A stretch of 64,000 bases of DNA from Endozoicomonas ascidiicola (GCF_001646945.1 NZ_LUTV01000007.1:154914-218913); one strand, 5' to 3'. Shown: positions 29,658-38,732, numbered from the stretch's first letter. The notes: generated by a model from the letters alone, not told the origin. Translations and numbers: made by a program.

Positions 29658-31216
29658 TGCGCCCTTCGGTAATGCCTCCGGTTTTGTTGGACATCCACAT
29701 ACACCGGTTCACCACTGCAGCATCCTTCACTGACCAGCTGCCCCATAAGCAACGGTGCTCCAGGCTGCGCTTTTGCGTAACGGTTGCCACCAGAGAGTCG
29801 GGTGACCGGTCGCACCTGCAGAATATACAGTTGGCCGTCTTGCCCTACGGCAAATTCCACATCCACCGGACAGAACAGACGATCTTCCAGTTGACGGATT
29901 ATCTTGACCAATTGATCCTGTATCGCCGATGACAACGTTTCAGATTCAGCACCATTAGAAGAATAAGGAATTTTCTGCTCACTCCAGGCACCATGGCTAT
30001 CTTGCTGAAGTTGGTAGATTGCCGGAATGACACCGGCTTGCCACTGGGTTTTATCTGGCGCTCCGGTTCGATCGATCCGGTATCGGTGGGGCGTCAATTC
30101 ACCACTGCCAGCAACGACGGTGCGAGGCTGTCCGGGAGCGTATTCAACGTTGATGCGTTCATCCTGCAATGATGAGTGACTTAACACCACACCACCCGAT
30201 GCGCAGGGAATACAGGCTTGAAGCACCATGGCCAAGGGCTGCGGCTTTCCCGATTGACAAATGGCAGGCTGATAGCCGGATGCCAGAACCTTTAAACAGG
30301 TTTTGAGAATCGGCTCTGCCCCCTGAACATGGGAGTCAAACTTACCGGCCTGGGCATCCCCGTAATCGTCTTCATGGGTGCCGGAGCTTCTGACAATTAC
30401 CGATTGTTCCGGGCACTGATTTTTTAACTGCTGGTAAGACGCATTAATGGATTGAGCTGCTGCACGACTTTGGATGACCTGATAAAAGTCGTCACCGGCA
30501 ATAAACTTCGCAAGCCCGGATAACCACTGTTCCCTTTTGGCTTTTTCAAAAGGGCGGAACTGTTCAATACGATTGGCAATCGCCTGAAGACTGGTGTCTG
30601 ATGGTTGATCTGGTAGCTCAGGAATAAACGGTTGAATCAGGGCAACACTGAAGACTTCACTTTCGAAGCTTTTAATAAGAGCAATATCGATTGGCTGGAA
30701 AGGAGGAACCGGTAATTTCATCTCCTGCATGGTTTTCAGAAACATGCCCTTGCCACCAAATTTCTGGCGTGCCAATTCACTGACTGGCGGGTATGACTCC
30801 CATTCCATAGGCTCAGGCTTTCGTTTTTTGGCTGGGGGAGGTAAGACCTCATTAAAAGTGATGGGGTCAACGGATGAACCGTTCTGATTAAGACCTTTAG
30901 CAATATCGGATAACTGTTGAATTACCTGCGGTTTTTCGGCCTCGGTGCAATCGGTATAGCGGTTATTTTTAATAATCTCTATGCCCCGCGTCAGAATGGA
31001 CTTGTCAGGGCAATTACTCAGTGCAGTCACAAACGCCTGATGACCGGTTTGCTCTTGGTATCTGAAATGGTTCAGTTTCTCTTGTAATTCTGAACCTGGT
31101 AATTTCTTTACCTTTAAGCCATTCAAAAAACGTGCAATATAGGAAGGCTTTTGTTGATACAGCTTTTCAAGCTGACTGATCAGGCTCGCAATGTTGTCTG
31201 TATTTATTGGATTCAT
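29519..31216 (-). CDS. PEP synthase-like ATP-grasp domain protein, 5' part of a frameshifted gene
   Basis: The first about 120 residues are an unrecognised helical region, followed by PPPAKKRKPEP (KKRK at 130-133), which looks like a classical nuclear-localisation sequence. From residue 145 the ATP-grasp domain of PEP synthase/pyruvate phosphate dikinase/rifampin phosphotransferase begins: FGGKGMFLKTM, VIVRSSGTHEDDYGDAQAGKF and PVDVEFAVGQDGQLYILQVRPVT. After about residue 508 the frame is wrong: the last 55 or so residues (past the T run at 29682-29685) are out-of-frame sequence, and the homologous continuation is in the next frame. No signal peptide is seen. The likely reaction is ATP-dependent phosphorylation through a phosphohistidine; the acceptor is unknown. 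Confidence 0.75.
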   Translation of the reverse strand: MNPINTDNIASLISQLEKLYQQKPSYIARFLNGLKVKKLPGSELQEKLNHFRYQEQTGHQAFVTALSNCPDKSILTRGIEIIKNNRYTDCTEAEKPQVIQQLSDIAKGLNQNGSSVDPITFNEVLPPPAKKRKPEPMEWESYPPVSELARQKFGGKGMFLKTMQEMKLPVPPFQPIDIALIKSFESEVFSVALIQPFIPELPDQPSDTSLQAIANRIEQFRPFEKAKREQWLSGLAKFIAGDDFYQVIQSRAAAQSINASYQQLKNQCPEQSVIVRSSGTHEDDYGDAQAGKFDSHVQGAEPILKTCLKVLASGYQPAICQSGKPQPLAMVLQACIPCASGGVVLSHSSLQDERINVEYAPGQPRTVVAGSGELTPHRYRIDRTGAPDKTQWQAGVIPAIYQLQQDSHGAWSEQKIPYSSNGAESETLSSAIQDQLVKIIRQLEDRLFCPVDVEFAVGQDGQLYILQVRPVTRLSGGNRYAKAQPGAPLLMGQLVSEGCCSGEPVYVDVQQNRRHYRRAQCFMRTMGQTGCWSPMCLKEWEGLFWPWVAPMTMWPSRSGRPGSPV

Positions 31217-31295
31217 ATTCCCTTATCTTTTTGCCGCAATAATATCTTTCGTGTATCTGTATAAAAGTCGGTATGCAGCGGTAAATGAACGATTT

Positions 31296-31496
31296 TTAAG
31301 TAGTTAACCATTTGCTTTCGAATAAATCACTGATCGACCAGTAAGCATTACTGACATTGTGACTGCTTGAGTTAACAGTACATCGAGGCAAACACAATTA
31401 GCCATAACCTCTCTATAACTATTGCAGCACAGGTCATCAGCTGAATTAATATTCAATCGGTCAGGATTATTCGATTACATTTGATCAACTACTTAG
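31296..31496. repeat. MITE-like element with CTAAGTAGTT terminal inverted repeats
   Basis: A 201-bp non-coding element. Its left tip TTAAGTAGTTAACCATTTGC and the reverse complement of its right tip, CTAAGTAGTTGATCAAATG, agree at roughly three quarters of 30 positions, continuing into TCGAATAA on both arms. The left tip also matches the start of the repeat at 60469. The rest of the gap 31217-31830 holds no gene that I can see. Confidence 0.6.
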
Positions 31497-31817
31497 TGCC
31501 TGAACGAAAACTACGTAATCCCAACTCTCCCATGGTCTAAGGGCAAAAACTTAACCACGAAGTTTTGTAGGAAATCGAAGATTGCTCATTTTGAAAATTT
31601 TCCAGCCCTTGGGAACTCTACATATAACGAATAAGAATTAAGAAACTTCGATGGTTATATGGGCTCTTGAAGCCTTTGATACCAAGGCGAAAGGTACTTT
31701 CCGGCTAAGAACTACTTAGCTATAAGCGTTGCTAAATAATCGTTCTAAGAAAAATTTTTTAAAGTCTTCGCAATCGCAATATCAGATGGTTACAGTTTTA
31801 TGAAAGAGTGAGTGCTT

Positions 31818-31843
31818 GAAAGGCTATTCATTAATAGCCTTTC
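31818..31843 (-). other. hairpin overlapping the tauC stop codon
   Basis: Perfect 11-base arms (31818-31828 and 31833-31843) around a 4-base loop. The tauC stop (31831-31833) lies in the loop and arm. No T tract follows on the minus strand, so it may act as a 3' stability structure or a weak terminator. Confidence 0.45.
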
Positions 31844-32724
31844 CATGGAATCAGCTTCTTTTCCAGATAGCGCATGAAAAGATCAAAGCTGTAGGCAATC
31901 AAACCAATAATGATAATGCCTGCAATGACGACATCAGTGACCATAAATTCAGCGGCATTAAGAACCATAAACTCAATACCGACTTCAGCCGCCACCATTT
32001 CTGACGCGACGAGCGTCGTCCAGCCAAAGCCAATACCAATTCTCAGGCCGGTCAGTATTTCAGGCATGGCGCTTTTGATAATCACATGGTAGAGCACTTG
32101 CAATTTGGTGGCGCCCATGGAGTAGGCCGCTTGAATTTGCTCACTTCTCGCTGCACTGACACCCGCTCGGGCGCTGAGAGCAATGGGGGCAAACATGGCC
32201 AGATAAATCAACGTCACCTTACTGGCTTCATCAATGCCCAGCCAGATGATAATCAAAGGCAGGTACGCCAGAGGAGGCAATGGTCGGTAGAATTCAATGA
32301 TAGGGTCAAAGATGCCTCGAAACCAGACGTTGCAACCGATCATAATACCCACAGGTATCGCTGTTAATGCGGCCAGAAAGAAAGCGCCGAATACACGACC
32401 AAGGCTTGCGGTCATATGTTCAGTCAGAGGCGCACCGGCAAAACCATCATTGGCGAGATCACCCATTCGCAGAATGACATCAACCGGGGAGGGCAGAAAC
32501 AGCGGTTTGATCCAGCCAAGCTCGGTGGCTATTAGCCACAGCAGCAGACAGGCAATGGTGGTCATCACAGCAATCAGCCGGCTATCACCCTGGCCTGGTT
32601 CACCGTAGTAACTGCCCGGTTTCACGGTACTGGCGATGACCCTTTGTTTTACTCGTGTCAGTAGAGGAGGCTTTTGTTCACTTGTTTGAGGTTGGCTGGT
32701 GATGGCCGAAGTGTTGATATCCAT
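31831..32724 (-). CDS. tauC: taurine ABC transporter permease
   Basis: Inner-membrane permease of the nitrate/sulfonate/taurine ABC family, 297 residues. After a 45-residue polar N-terminal extension there are about six helices, starting at LIAVMTTIACLLLWLIA. PLFLPSPVDV and the EAA loop region AAYSMGATKLQVLYHVIIKSA are conserved. It starts 2 bp after the tauB stop and is the last gene of tpa-tauA-tauB-tauC. Taurine specificity is inferred from tpa and tauA. Confidence 0.9.
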   Translation of the reverse strand: MDINTSAITSQPQTSEQKPPLLTRVKQRVIASTVKPGSYYGEPGQGDSRLIAVMTTIACLLLWLIATELGWIKPLFLPSPVDVILRMGDLANDGFAGAPLTEHMTASLGRVFGAFFLAALTAIPVGIMIGCNVWFRGIFDPIIEFYRPLPPLAYLPLIIIWLGIDEASKVTLIYLAMFAPIALSARAGVSAARSEQIQAAYSMGATKLQVLYHVIIKSAMPEILTGLRIGIGFGWTTLVASEMVAAEVGIEFMVLNAAEFMVTDVVIAGIIIIGLIAYSFDLFMRYLEKKLIPWKGY

Positions 32725-32726
32725 GA

Positions 32727-33579
32727 TTAACTTACCTCTCTGAGATCGTCCTGATGAATAATGGACAGTACTTTTTCTCGCATCGCGATGAAATCCGGCT
32801 CGGATTTCACGGCTCGGGCATCTCGGGACTTTAAAAAGCGGTGATTGAAGTCCAGGTCAAATGAGTGAGTAATACGCCCCGGACGTGGTGACATAACAAT
32901 CAGTCTGGAAGCCATGAACAAGGCTTCTTCCACACTGTGAGTGATAAAAAACATCATCTTGCTGGTGGCCTGCCAGGCATCCAGTAGCAGTTCCTGAAGA
33001 GTTTCTCTGGTCAATGAATCCAGGGCCCCCAAAGGCTCGTCCAGTAATAGAATGCTGGGGTCGTTCGTTAATGCCCTGGCAATACCTACCCGCTGTTGCA
33101 TGCCGCCAGATAGTTGGTAGACCTTGTGATCATGAAAGTCTTCCAGCCCGACGAGTGCAAGGTATTTTGCCGCTCGCTGCCGACGTTCTTTTTTCTGGAT
33201 GCCCTGCAGCTTTAATCCGAACTCAGTATTTTCAATCACATTCATCCAGGGAAACAGAGCGTTTTTCTGGAACACCACACCTCGCTCTGCGCTGGGGCCT
33301 ACGATTTGATCACCAATCTCTTTCCCCATGGTAACCCTCGGGGATTCCCGTGAGGGTGGAGCTTCCCAGAGTCAGATAACCTGCCGTTGGCTGGATAAAA
33401 CCAGCTATTAGATTTAACAGAGTGGTTTTGCCACAGCCCGAAGCCCCCAGAGCGACCACCAGTTCCCCCTGTTGAATATCCAGGTTGACGCCAGACAGGG
33501 CGGTGACCGGAGCGCCTCCCTGTAACCCGGGGTACTCCACAGAGACATCCCGGATTTTCAATACCTTGTTCACACTCAT
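32727..33579 (-). pseudogene. tauB: taurine ABC transporter ATPase, split by a +1 frameshift
   Basis: Two frames together form a complete ATPase of the taurine/sulfonate class. The N-terminal part (33579-33310) has the Walker A motif GASGCGKTTLLN. The C-terminal part (down to 32727) has GPSAERGVVFQ with the Q-loop, the signature LSGGMQQRVGIARAL, Walker B ILLLDEPLGALD and the switch His in ITHS. The frame breaks between about 33330 and 33345, where the minus strand reads ATCCCCGAGG; removing one C from the CCCC run (plus 33340-33343) joins the halves. It is either an inactive gene or a sequencing error. Confidence 0.85.
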
Positions 33580-33642
33580 TATTATCTCCTGGCCTAACCC
33601 AATAGGGTTCAGGCAGTGTCGTTTAGCAATTGTTGTTCCAGA

Positions 33643-34665
33643 TCAGTTGGTAAGGGTAAGGGCCATGTTGGCGTAAGCGGGATTAACAAACGCACTGTAG
33701 TCTTCCTGCAGGGCGTTGATTTTTTTCTCTTGCAGCAAAAACTCAGAGGTGTAGAGCAATGCTTTTGCGGCACCACCTTCCATTTCACAGCCTAACCACT
33801 GACAGGAAACCTGAGTAGGAATCGTAGGAAAATCGTAAAGTGCCATTGCTTCGACCACCTGCTCTGGTTCGCCCCCTACAACCTTATTGACGGACTTGGC
33901 AATAGGGTGGTCTTCGGAGAAAGTTACGCCAGCCTGACGATACATTTCATCAGTTTCCGCAATGATTTTGATTAGCTTGGCAACAAACTGTGGAGACTCG
34001 CTGGTGAACTCTTTGCTGGCAATGAGTCCATCAAAAGTAGGTTTACCCCAGCTGCTGAGTTCTTTGGAAGATATCAGTACGGAGCCGTCTTTCTTAATGC
34101 TGCCCAGAACCGGATCCCAGATGAAAGCGCCGTCTATATCGCCTCGTGCCCAGGCGGCATTGATTGCATTAGGCTGCATATTGACCAGTTTGACGTCTTT
34201 CTCCGTAAGGCCAAATTCCTTCAGGGCGAAGAGCATGTGATAGTGGGTTGTGGATACAAACGGCACGGCAATGCGTTTTCCTTTCAGGTCTGAAGGGGAT
34301 TTGATCCCACTGCCGTCGCGCACCACCAAGGCTTCTGCTTCGGCAATGTTTTCCATAATCCACACCAGCTCCACGCCGCGGCTGACGGCCGTTGCAATAG
34401 GGCTGGAGCCTGCAACGGTAAGATCCACACTGCCTGAGGCAATGGCGGATATGGCTTTGGCGCCGGAATCAAATTTGCGCCATTTGATCTCAACGCCGGT
34501 TTCTTTTTCGACCAGTTCCTGATCAATGGCGTACTTCCAGGGGTTGAACATGCCTTGGTAGCCAATGGTGACTTCTTTAGCAAAGCTCACTCCGGATGCA
34601 ATAGTCAGCCCAATGGATATTGCGGTCATACCCAATGTGCGTTTTAACGATGGACGTTTACTCAT
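33643..34665 (-). CDS. tauA: taurine ABC transporter periplasmic binding protein
   Basis: Periplasmic solute-binding protein of the NMT1/SsuA/TauA class, 340 residues. It has a cleavable signal peptide (basic start, hydrophobic core to about residue 28, ending SGVSFA). Mature features are VTIGYQGMFNPWK, KFDSGAKAISAIASGSVDL and FDGLIASKEF. The gene is intact and sits between tpa and tauB. It would deliver taurine to TauBC. Confidence 0.9.
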   Translation of the reverse strand: MSKRPSLKRTLGMTAISIGLTIASGVSFAKEVTIGYQGMFNPWKYAIDQELVEKETGVEIKWRKFDSGAKAISAIASGSVDLTVAGSSPIATAVSRGVELVWIMENIAEAEALVVRDGSGIKSPSDLKGKRIAVPFVSTTHYHMLFALKEFGLTEKDVKLVNMQPNAINAAWARGDIDGAFIWDPVLGSIKKDGSVLISSKELSSWGKPTFDGLIASKEFTSESPQFVAKLIKIIAETDEMYRQAGVTFSEDHPIAKSVNKVVGGEPEQVVEAMALYDFPTIPTQVSCQWLGCEMEGGAAKALLYTSEFLLQEKKINALQEDYSAFVNPAYANMALTLTN

Positions 34666-34755
34666 GACGGATTCCTTTTATTGTGGTTATTTCTCGTTGC
34701 ACCAAGACAGTGCTTTAATGACGACGTTCGTCTTGTAATGCACCGTTTGAATACG

Positions 34756-34797
34756 GTGTCTTCTAATTAGTGTCTTCTAATTAGTGCCTTCAAATTA
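34756..34797 (-). repeat. triple 14-bp tandem repeat ending in the tpa stop codon
   Basis: GTGTCTTCTAATTA occurs twice in exact tandem (34756-34769, 34770-34783) and a third time with two changes (34784-34797). The third unit contains the tpa stop. A small CACCGT/ACGGTG hairpin (34741-34758) abuts it. Confidence 0.7.
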
Positions 34798-36147
34798 AAT
34801 GGATATTTCTGCAAATGCCTGATTGAGAGTGTTCAGAATCTGCTCGACCTCTGATTGGTTAATGGTCAGAGCAGGGCTTAGGCAAAGTGTGTTATTAAAC
34901 TGGGTCATTGAACGGTTCGTGCGACCAATAAGCAGGCCATATTCAGTACACAGTGATGCTACTTTTATGGTCACACTTTCATCCACAGGCTCTTTAGTGG
35001 TGCGATCTTTGACCAGTTCGATGCCAAGGAAAAGGCCTTTCCCTCGAACATCACCAATGATCGGGTATTGGTTTTTGAGGTTTTGTAATCCGGCCATCAG
35101 GATTTCACCCATGTGGCTGGCATTTTCCAGCAGGTGCTCGTCTTCCAGAATGCGAAGGTTTTCCAGAGCTGCGGCCGGGCCTGCTGTGCAACCTGCAAAA
35201 GTGCTGATATCCCGGAAGTAGTCTTCTCGCTCGCCAGGGTTTTCCTTAAACAGGTTGAAAACGGCTTCAGTAGTCACGGTGCAGGAGATAGCGGCGTACC
35301 CTGAGGCAACCCCTTTTGCCATGGTGACAATGTCCGGTTGAATACCGTAGTGCTGATAACCAAACCATGTGCCGGTTCTACCCATGTCACACACCACTTC
35401 ATCAATATGGAGCAGGATGTCGTATTTACGACAAATTTCTTCTACCTTTTTCAGGTAGTTTTCTGGTGGAGGGATCACACCACCACCGGCGGTGATCGGC
35501 TCAATGACAATAGCTCCCACAGTGTCTGCTCCTTCACGGAGAACGACTTCCTCCATCGCTTCAGCGGCTCGGGTACCGTAATCATTGATATCACCGAATT
35601 GGCTGCGGTATTCACAGCAATAGGGAAACTCAACAAAACCCGGGGTAAAAGGTCCGTACTGGGAGCGGCGTTCATTTTGGCCGGTAGAGCTTAAACAGGT
35701 GATTGTCGTTCCATGATAGTCACGCTCACGGTATAGGATTTTGTATTTCTTGCCGTTGTATTTCTTATGGGCAATTTGTCGTACGATTTTGTAAGCCTTT
35801 TCATTAGCTTCAGAACCAGAGTTTGAAAAATAGACTCGTCCCATACCGGGCATTTTTTCCAGTAACCGTTTACTGAACTCTGCAGCAACCGGTGTGCCAG
35901 TTGTTGAGGCAAAGAAATTTAGCGTCTCTATCTGTTTTTTCACCGCTTCCGCTATGGACGTTCTGCCATAACCCACATTGACCGTCCAGACGCCACCAGC
36001 AGAAGCATCCAGGTACTCTTTGCCGTTAATATCCCAAACTTTAAGTCCTTCACCTTTCACCATGACGGGTGGCGCTTTATCGTCATAACTGGTGTGCTGA
36101 GTCAGATGGAACCAGATGTTCTGTCGGCTTAGTTTTGCAATATCCAT
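34795..36147 (-). CDS. tpa: taurine--pyruvate aminotransferase
   Basis: Class III PLP aminotransferase that converts taurine and pyruvate to sulfoacetaldehyde and alanine. The 450-residue product matches Tpa throughout: SRQNIWFHLTQH start, GGVWTVNVGYGR, YFSNSGSEANEKAYKIVRQ, DYHGTTI, HIDEVVCDMGRTG and the PLP Lys in TMAKGVASGY. It is transcribed with tauABC and divergently from the MocR regulator. No xsc or tauD is present nearby, so sulfoacetaldehyde is probably reduced rather than cleaved. Confidence 0.92.
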   Translation of the reverse strand: MDIAKLSRQNIWFHLTQHTSYDDKAPPVMVKGEGLKVWDINGKEYLDASAGGVWTVNVGYGRTSIAEAVKKQIETLNFFASTTGTPVAAEFSKRLLEKMPGMGRVYFSNSGSEANEKAYKIVRQIAHKKYNGKKYKILYRERDYHGTTITCLSSTGQNERRSQYGPFTPGFVEFPYCCEYRSQFGDINDYGTRAAEAMEEVVLREGADTVGAIVIEPITAGGGVIPPPENYLKKVEEICRKYDILLHIDEVVCDMGRTGTWFGYQHYGIQPDIVTMAKGVASGYAAISCTVTTEAVFNLFKENPGEREDYFRDISTFAGCTAGPAAALENLRILEDEHLLENASHMGEILMAGLQNLKNQYPIIGDVRGKGLFLGIELVKDRTTKEPVDESVTIKVASLCTEYGLLIGRTNRSMTQFNNTLCLSPALTINQSEVEQILNTLNQAFAEISI

Positions 36148-36219
36148 TAGTGGGTTACCTTTTGTTTTGCGCTTTTTTTCAACATATGAAATTCCGGGCA
36201 GTCAGTTGTAGGTACAGAT

Positions 36220-36250
36220 TTGATTTTTTTTCAGGCCAGCGAAATATAAT
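36220..36250 (+). promoter_or_regulatory. possible promoter for the MocR regulator in the tpa/tauR divergent region
   Basis: TTGATT (36220-36225), a 19-bp spacer and a perfect TATAAT (36245-36250) lie in the 204-bp region between divergent starts. The long spacer is unusual and could suit a regulated promoter. Confidence 0.35.
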
Positions 36251-36351
36251 GATTGGCAGAAAAATTGCAGGGAGGAAGGTTAGTTGGGAATTTATGCGTC
36301 CGCGCTGAGATTGAGAATCTTTGCACTGGAAAAAGATAGGGCAGATGTCTT

Positions 36352-37857
36352 ATGACTGACCATTTACTTCACATTGACTTTGCCAAAGGCCGAAGCTTGC
36401 AAGTTCAACTGCGAGAACATCTGGTGACCATGATCCATGGGCAGCACTTCAGCGACCAGGCTCTGCCATCCTGTCGAAAACTATCCGACATGCTTCAGGT
36501 GTCCAGAAATACGGTAGTGCTTGTCTATGAGAAATTGGTAGACGAGGGGTATCTTGTTTCCCGCGAACGAAGTGGCTATTTTGTGAGCCCGCACTATGTG
36601 GAGCAAGATTATCACCTTTATTCGACTAAATGTTCTCTGTATCCGGCAGCTGAAAATGTCAGACATTCTCTGAACTGGTCATCCCGCTTGCAAAGTGACC
36701 TCAGTCATTATCGAAATATAAAAAAGCCTGAAAATTGGCAGGGTTTTCCTTACCCTTTTGTTTTCGGGCAAACCGATCATTCTTTATTTCCGATCAGCCA
36801 GTGGCGAGAGTGCAGTCGTTTGGCTCAGAGCCAGCATGAAATAAATACATGGATGCCTGACCTGATAGACAGTGATGATGAGTTTCTTGTTGAGCAGCTG
36901 AGAAAACGGGTGTTGATCAAGCGGGGTATCAATGTTCGGAATGATGAAATATTGATCACAGTAGGCACACAAAACTCGTTGTATCTTCTTGCTTCATTGT
37001 TGGCTGGTAAGAATACGCGATTAGGCATGGAAGAGCCCGGGTATCCGGATGTTAGAAATATTTTCACCCATCATGGTGCAGATGTTGTGCCTCTGCACCT
37101 TGATGGTGATGGCGTTACATTGTCTGATACGATGGATAGCTGTGACTATGTGTATGTCACGCCCAGTCATCAAGTGCCGACCAATGCAACCATGCCTATG
37201 GCGCGTCGTAAAGCTTTACTCAAAAGAGCAAATGAACAAGATTTCGTGATCATCGAAGATGATTATGACAGTGAGGTGAACCTTCAGGAACGCCCTCACC
37301 CGGCGCTGAAAAGTCTGGATACCCATGGTCGTGTTATTTATGTGGGCAGCCTGTCAAAATCCCTTTCTCATGGTTTAAGGCTTGGTTATCTGGTGGCTGA
37401 TGCAGAGGTGATTACCCAGGCCCGAATGCTTCGGCGCATGATGTACCGTCACCCGCCTGTAAATAATCAACGGACAGCAGCCTTGTTTATTTCCATGGGG
37501 TATTTTGACAGTTATCTGCAACGATTACGAAAAAGCTATTTTGAGAAATGGCAGATAATGAAGGCGTCACTGAATTGTTAGTTGCCAGACATGTTGGTCA
37601 ATCCGGAAGCGGGTGGTTCTTCTTTCTGGCTGAGGCTGCCGGACACGGTAAACTTATCGGAGCTTGTCAGCCGCTGTATGGACGATGGCGTTATTATTGA
37701 ACCGGGTGACGTTCATTTTATGGATGAAAAATTTAAGCGGCCATTCATCCGTTTAGGTTTTTCAGCCATAGAGAAAAACCAGATCGAGCCTGGTATAAGA
37801 AAACTGGCTTTATATGTTGAGCATTCTGCAAGGTCGGGCATTGCTGTCGCGGTTTAA
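36352..37857 (+). pseudogene. MocR-family (GntR/aminotransferase) regulator, interrupted by a TAG
   Basis: The frame encodes a TauR-like regulator: an N-terminal winged helix-turn-helix (PSCRKLSDMLQVSRNTVVLVYEKL) and a fold-type I aminotransferase-like domain with IIEDDYDSEV and the PLP Lys in GSLSKSLSHGLRLGYL. An in-frame TAG at 37579-37581 ends the protein at residue 409. The same frame then continues with family sequence (GGSSFWLRLPD, FIRLGFS) to 37857, giving about 501 residues. The lesion would remove the C-terminal subdomain. Divergence from tpa-tauABC indicates it controlled them, probably sensing taurine with PLP. Confidence 0.85.
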
Positions 37858-37964
37858 TTGATCAAACCCTCTCTGTCACCATCGAAAACGTCAACTGTGT
37901 CTAAATACGTTCTTCATAGTGAGTTACACTGTCATCAGTCTTCAATGGTGGCGCTGTAATTTTG

Positions 37965-38699
37965 ATGGAATGGTATCTGGTTTCTCCCGTTTTTTTGGCG
38001 GCAGTGATTCGTGGTTATACCGGCTTTGGTTTTGCTGCTATTGCCATACTGGTGCTTGGTCAAAGTTATTCAGTGGCTGAGTCGGTACCTGCTGTGTTGA
38101 TGCTGGATGCAGTTGCTGGTTTACCGCTGTTATTAGGCAGCTGGCGGCATTGTTGTCCTAAAACGCTGAACTCATTGTTGATAGCCAGCAGCGTAGGCAT
38201 TCCCATTGGTCTTTTCTTACTGTTTACCCTGGATGAGCCAGCGTTGCGGCTGCTGGTGGCTGTTGTGATATTGGCTATGGGATTGCTCAGTTATTTGCCA
38301 TCTCAGCGTGCCATACTATTAACTCGTTCGCGTTGGCTCTGTGGTGTGATGTCAGGTTGGACAACTAGTGCCGTATCCGCCGGTGGTATTCCGGTTATTA
38401 TGTACATGATGAGTTCGTCACTTTCCCTTGAAAAGCAACGTGCGACGTTAATCGTTTACTTTATTTCGACGTCTATACTATGTGCCACCTTAATTCTGTC
38501 GGGTGCTACTGATCTCGATGCCGTATTTAGTCTCTTTTTTATGCTGCTACCATTTTGCATCGTAGGGGCTTTGGCCGGTAAAGTGCTTTTTCATCTGTAT
38601 ACTACGGCGATAGTTCAACAAGTTGCGTTTTTGACTATGATGCTGCTTGCATTTTTTTCGCTGATTAATGCTCTGCAGACGATGATAACGACTGCTTAG
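37965..38699 (+). CDS. TauE/SafE-family membrane permease, possible isethionate/sulfonate exporter
   Basis: A 244-residue polytopic protein of the TauE/SafE (DUF81) type. It shows the family start FLAAVIRGYTGFGFAAIAILVLG, about eight hydrophobic segments and the second-half motif GVMSGWTTSAVSAGGIPVI. ATG 37965 is taken; a TTG directly before it is possible. Such carriers are linked with export of sulfite, sulfoacetate or isethionate. Its place between the taurine regulator and an IsfD-type reductase favours isethionate export. Confidence 0.8.
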   Translation: MEWYLVSPVFLAAVIRGYTGFGFAAIAILVLGQSYSVAESVPAVLMLDAVAGLPLLLGSWRHCCPKTLNSLLIASSVGIPIGLFLLFTLDEPALRLLVAVVILAMGLLSYLPSQRAILLTRSRWLCGVMSGWTTSAVSAGGIPVIMYMMSSSLSLEKQRATLIVYFISTSILCATLILSGATDLDAVFSLFFMLLPFCIVGALAGKVLFHLYTTAIVQQVAFLTMMLLAFFSLINALQTMITTA

Positions 38700-38732
38700 A
38701 AGCTGCTCACAATAAATGAAGAAACGGAGTGA

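Noticed and set aside
29675..29700. Programmed -1 ribosomal frameshift joining the dikinase halves
   Set aside because: The site CAACAAAACCGG lacks a proper X XXY YYZ heptamer, and I see no clear downstream pseudoknot; a one-base indel is simpler.
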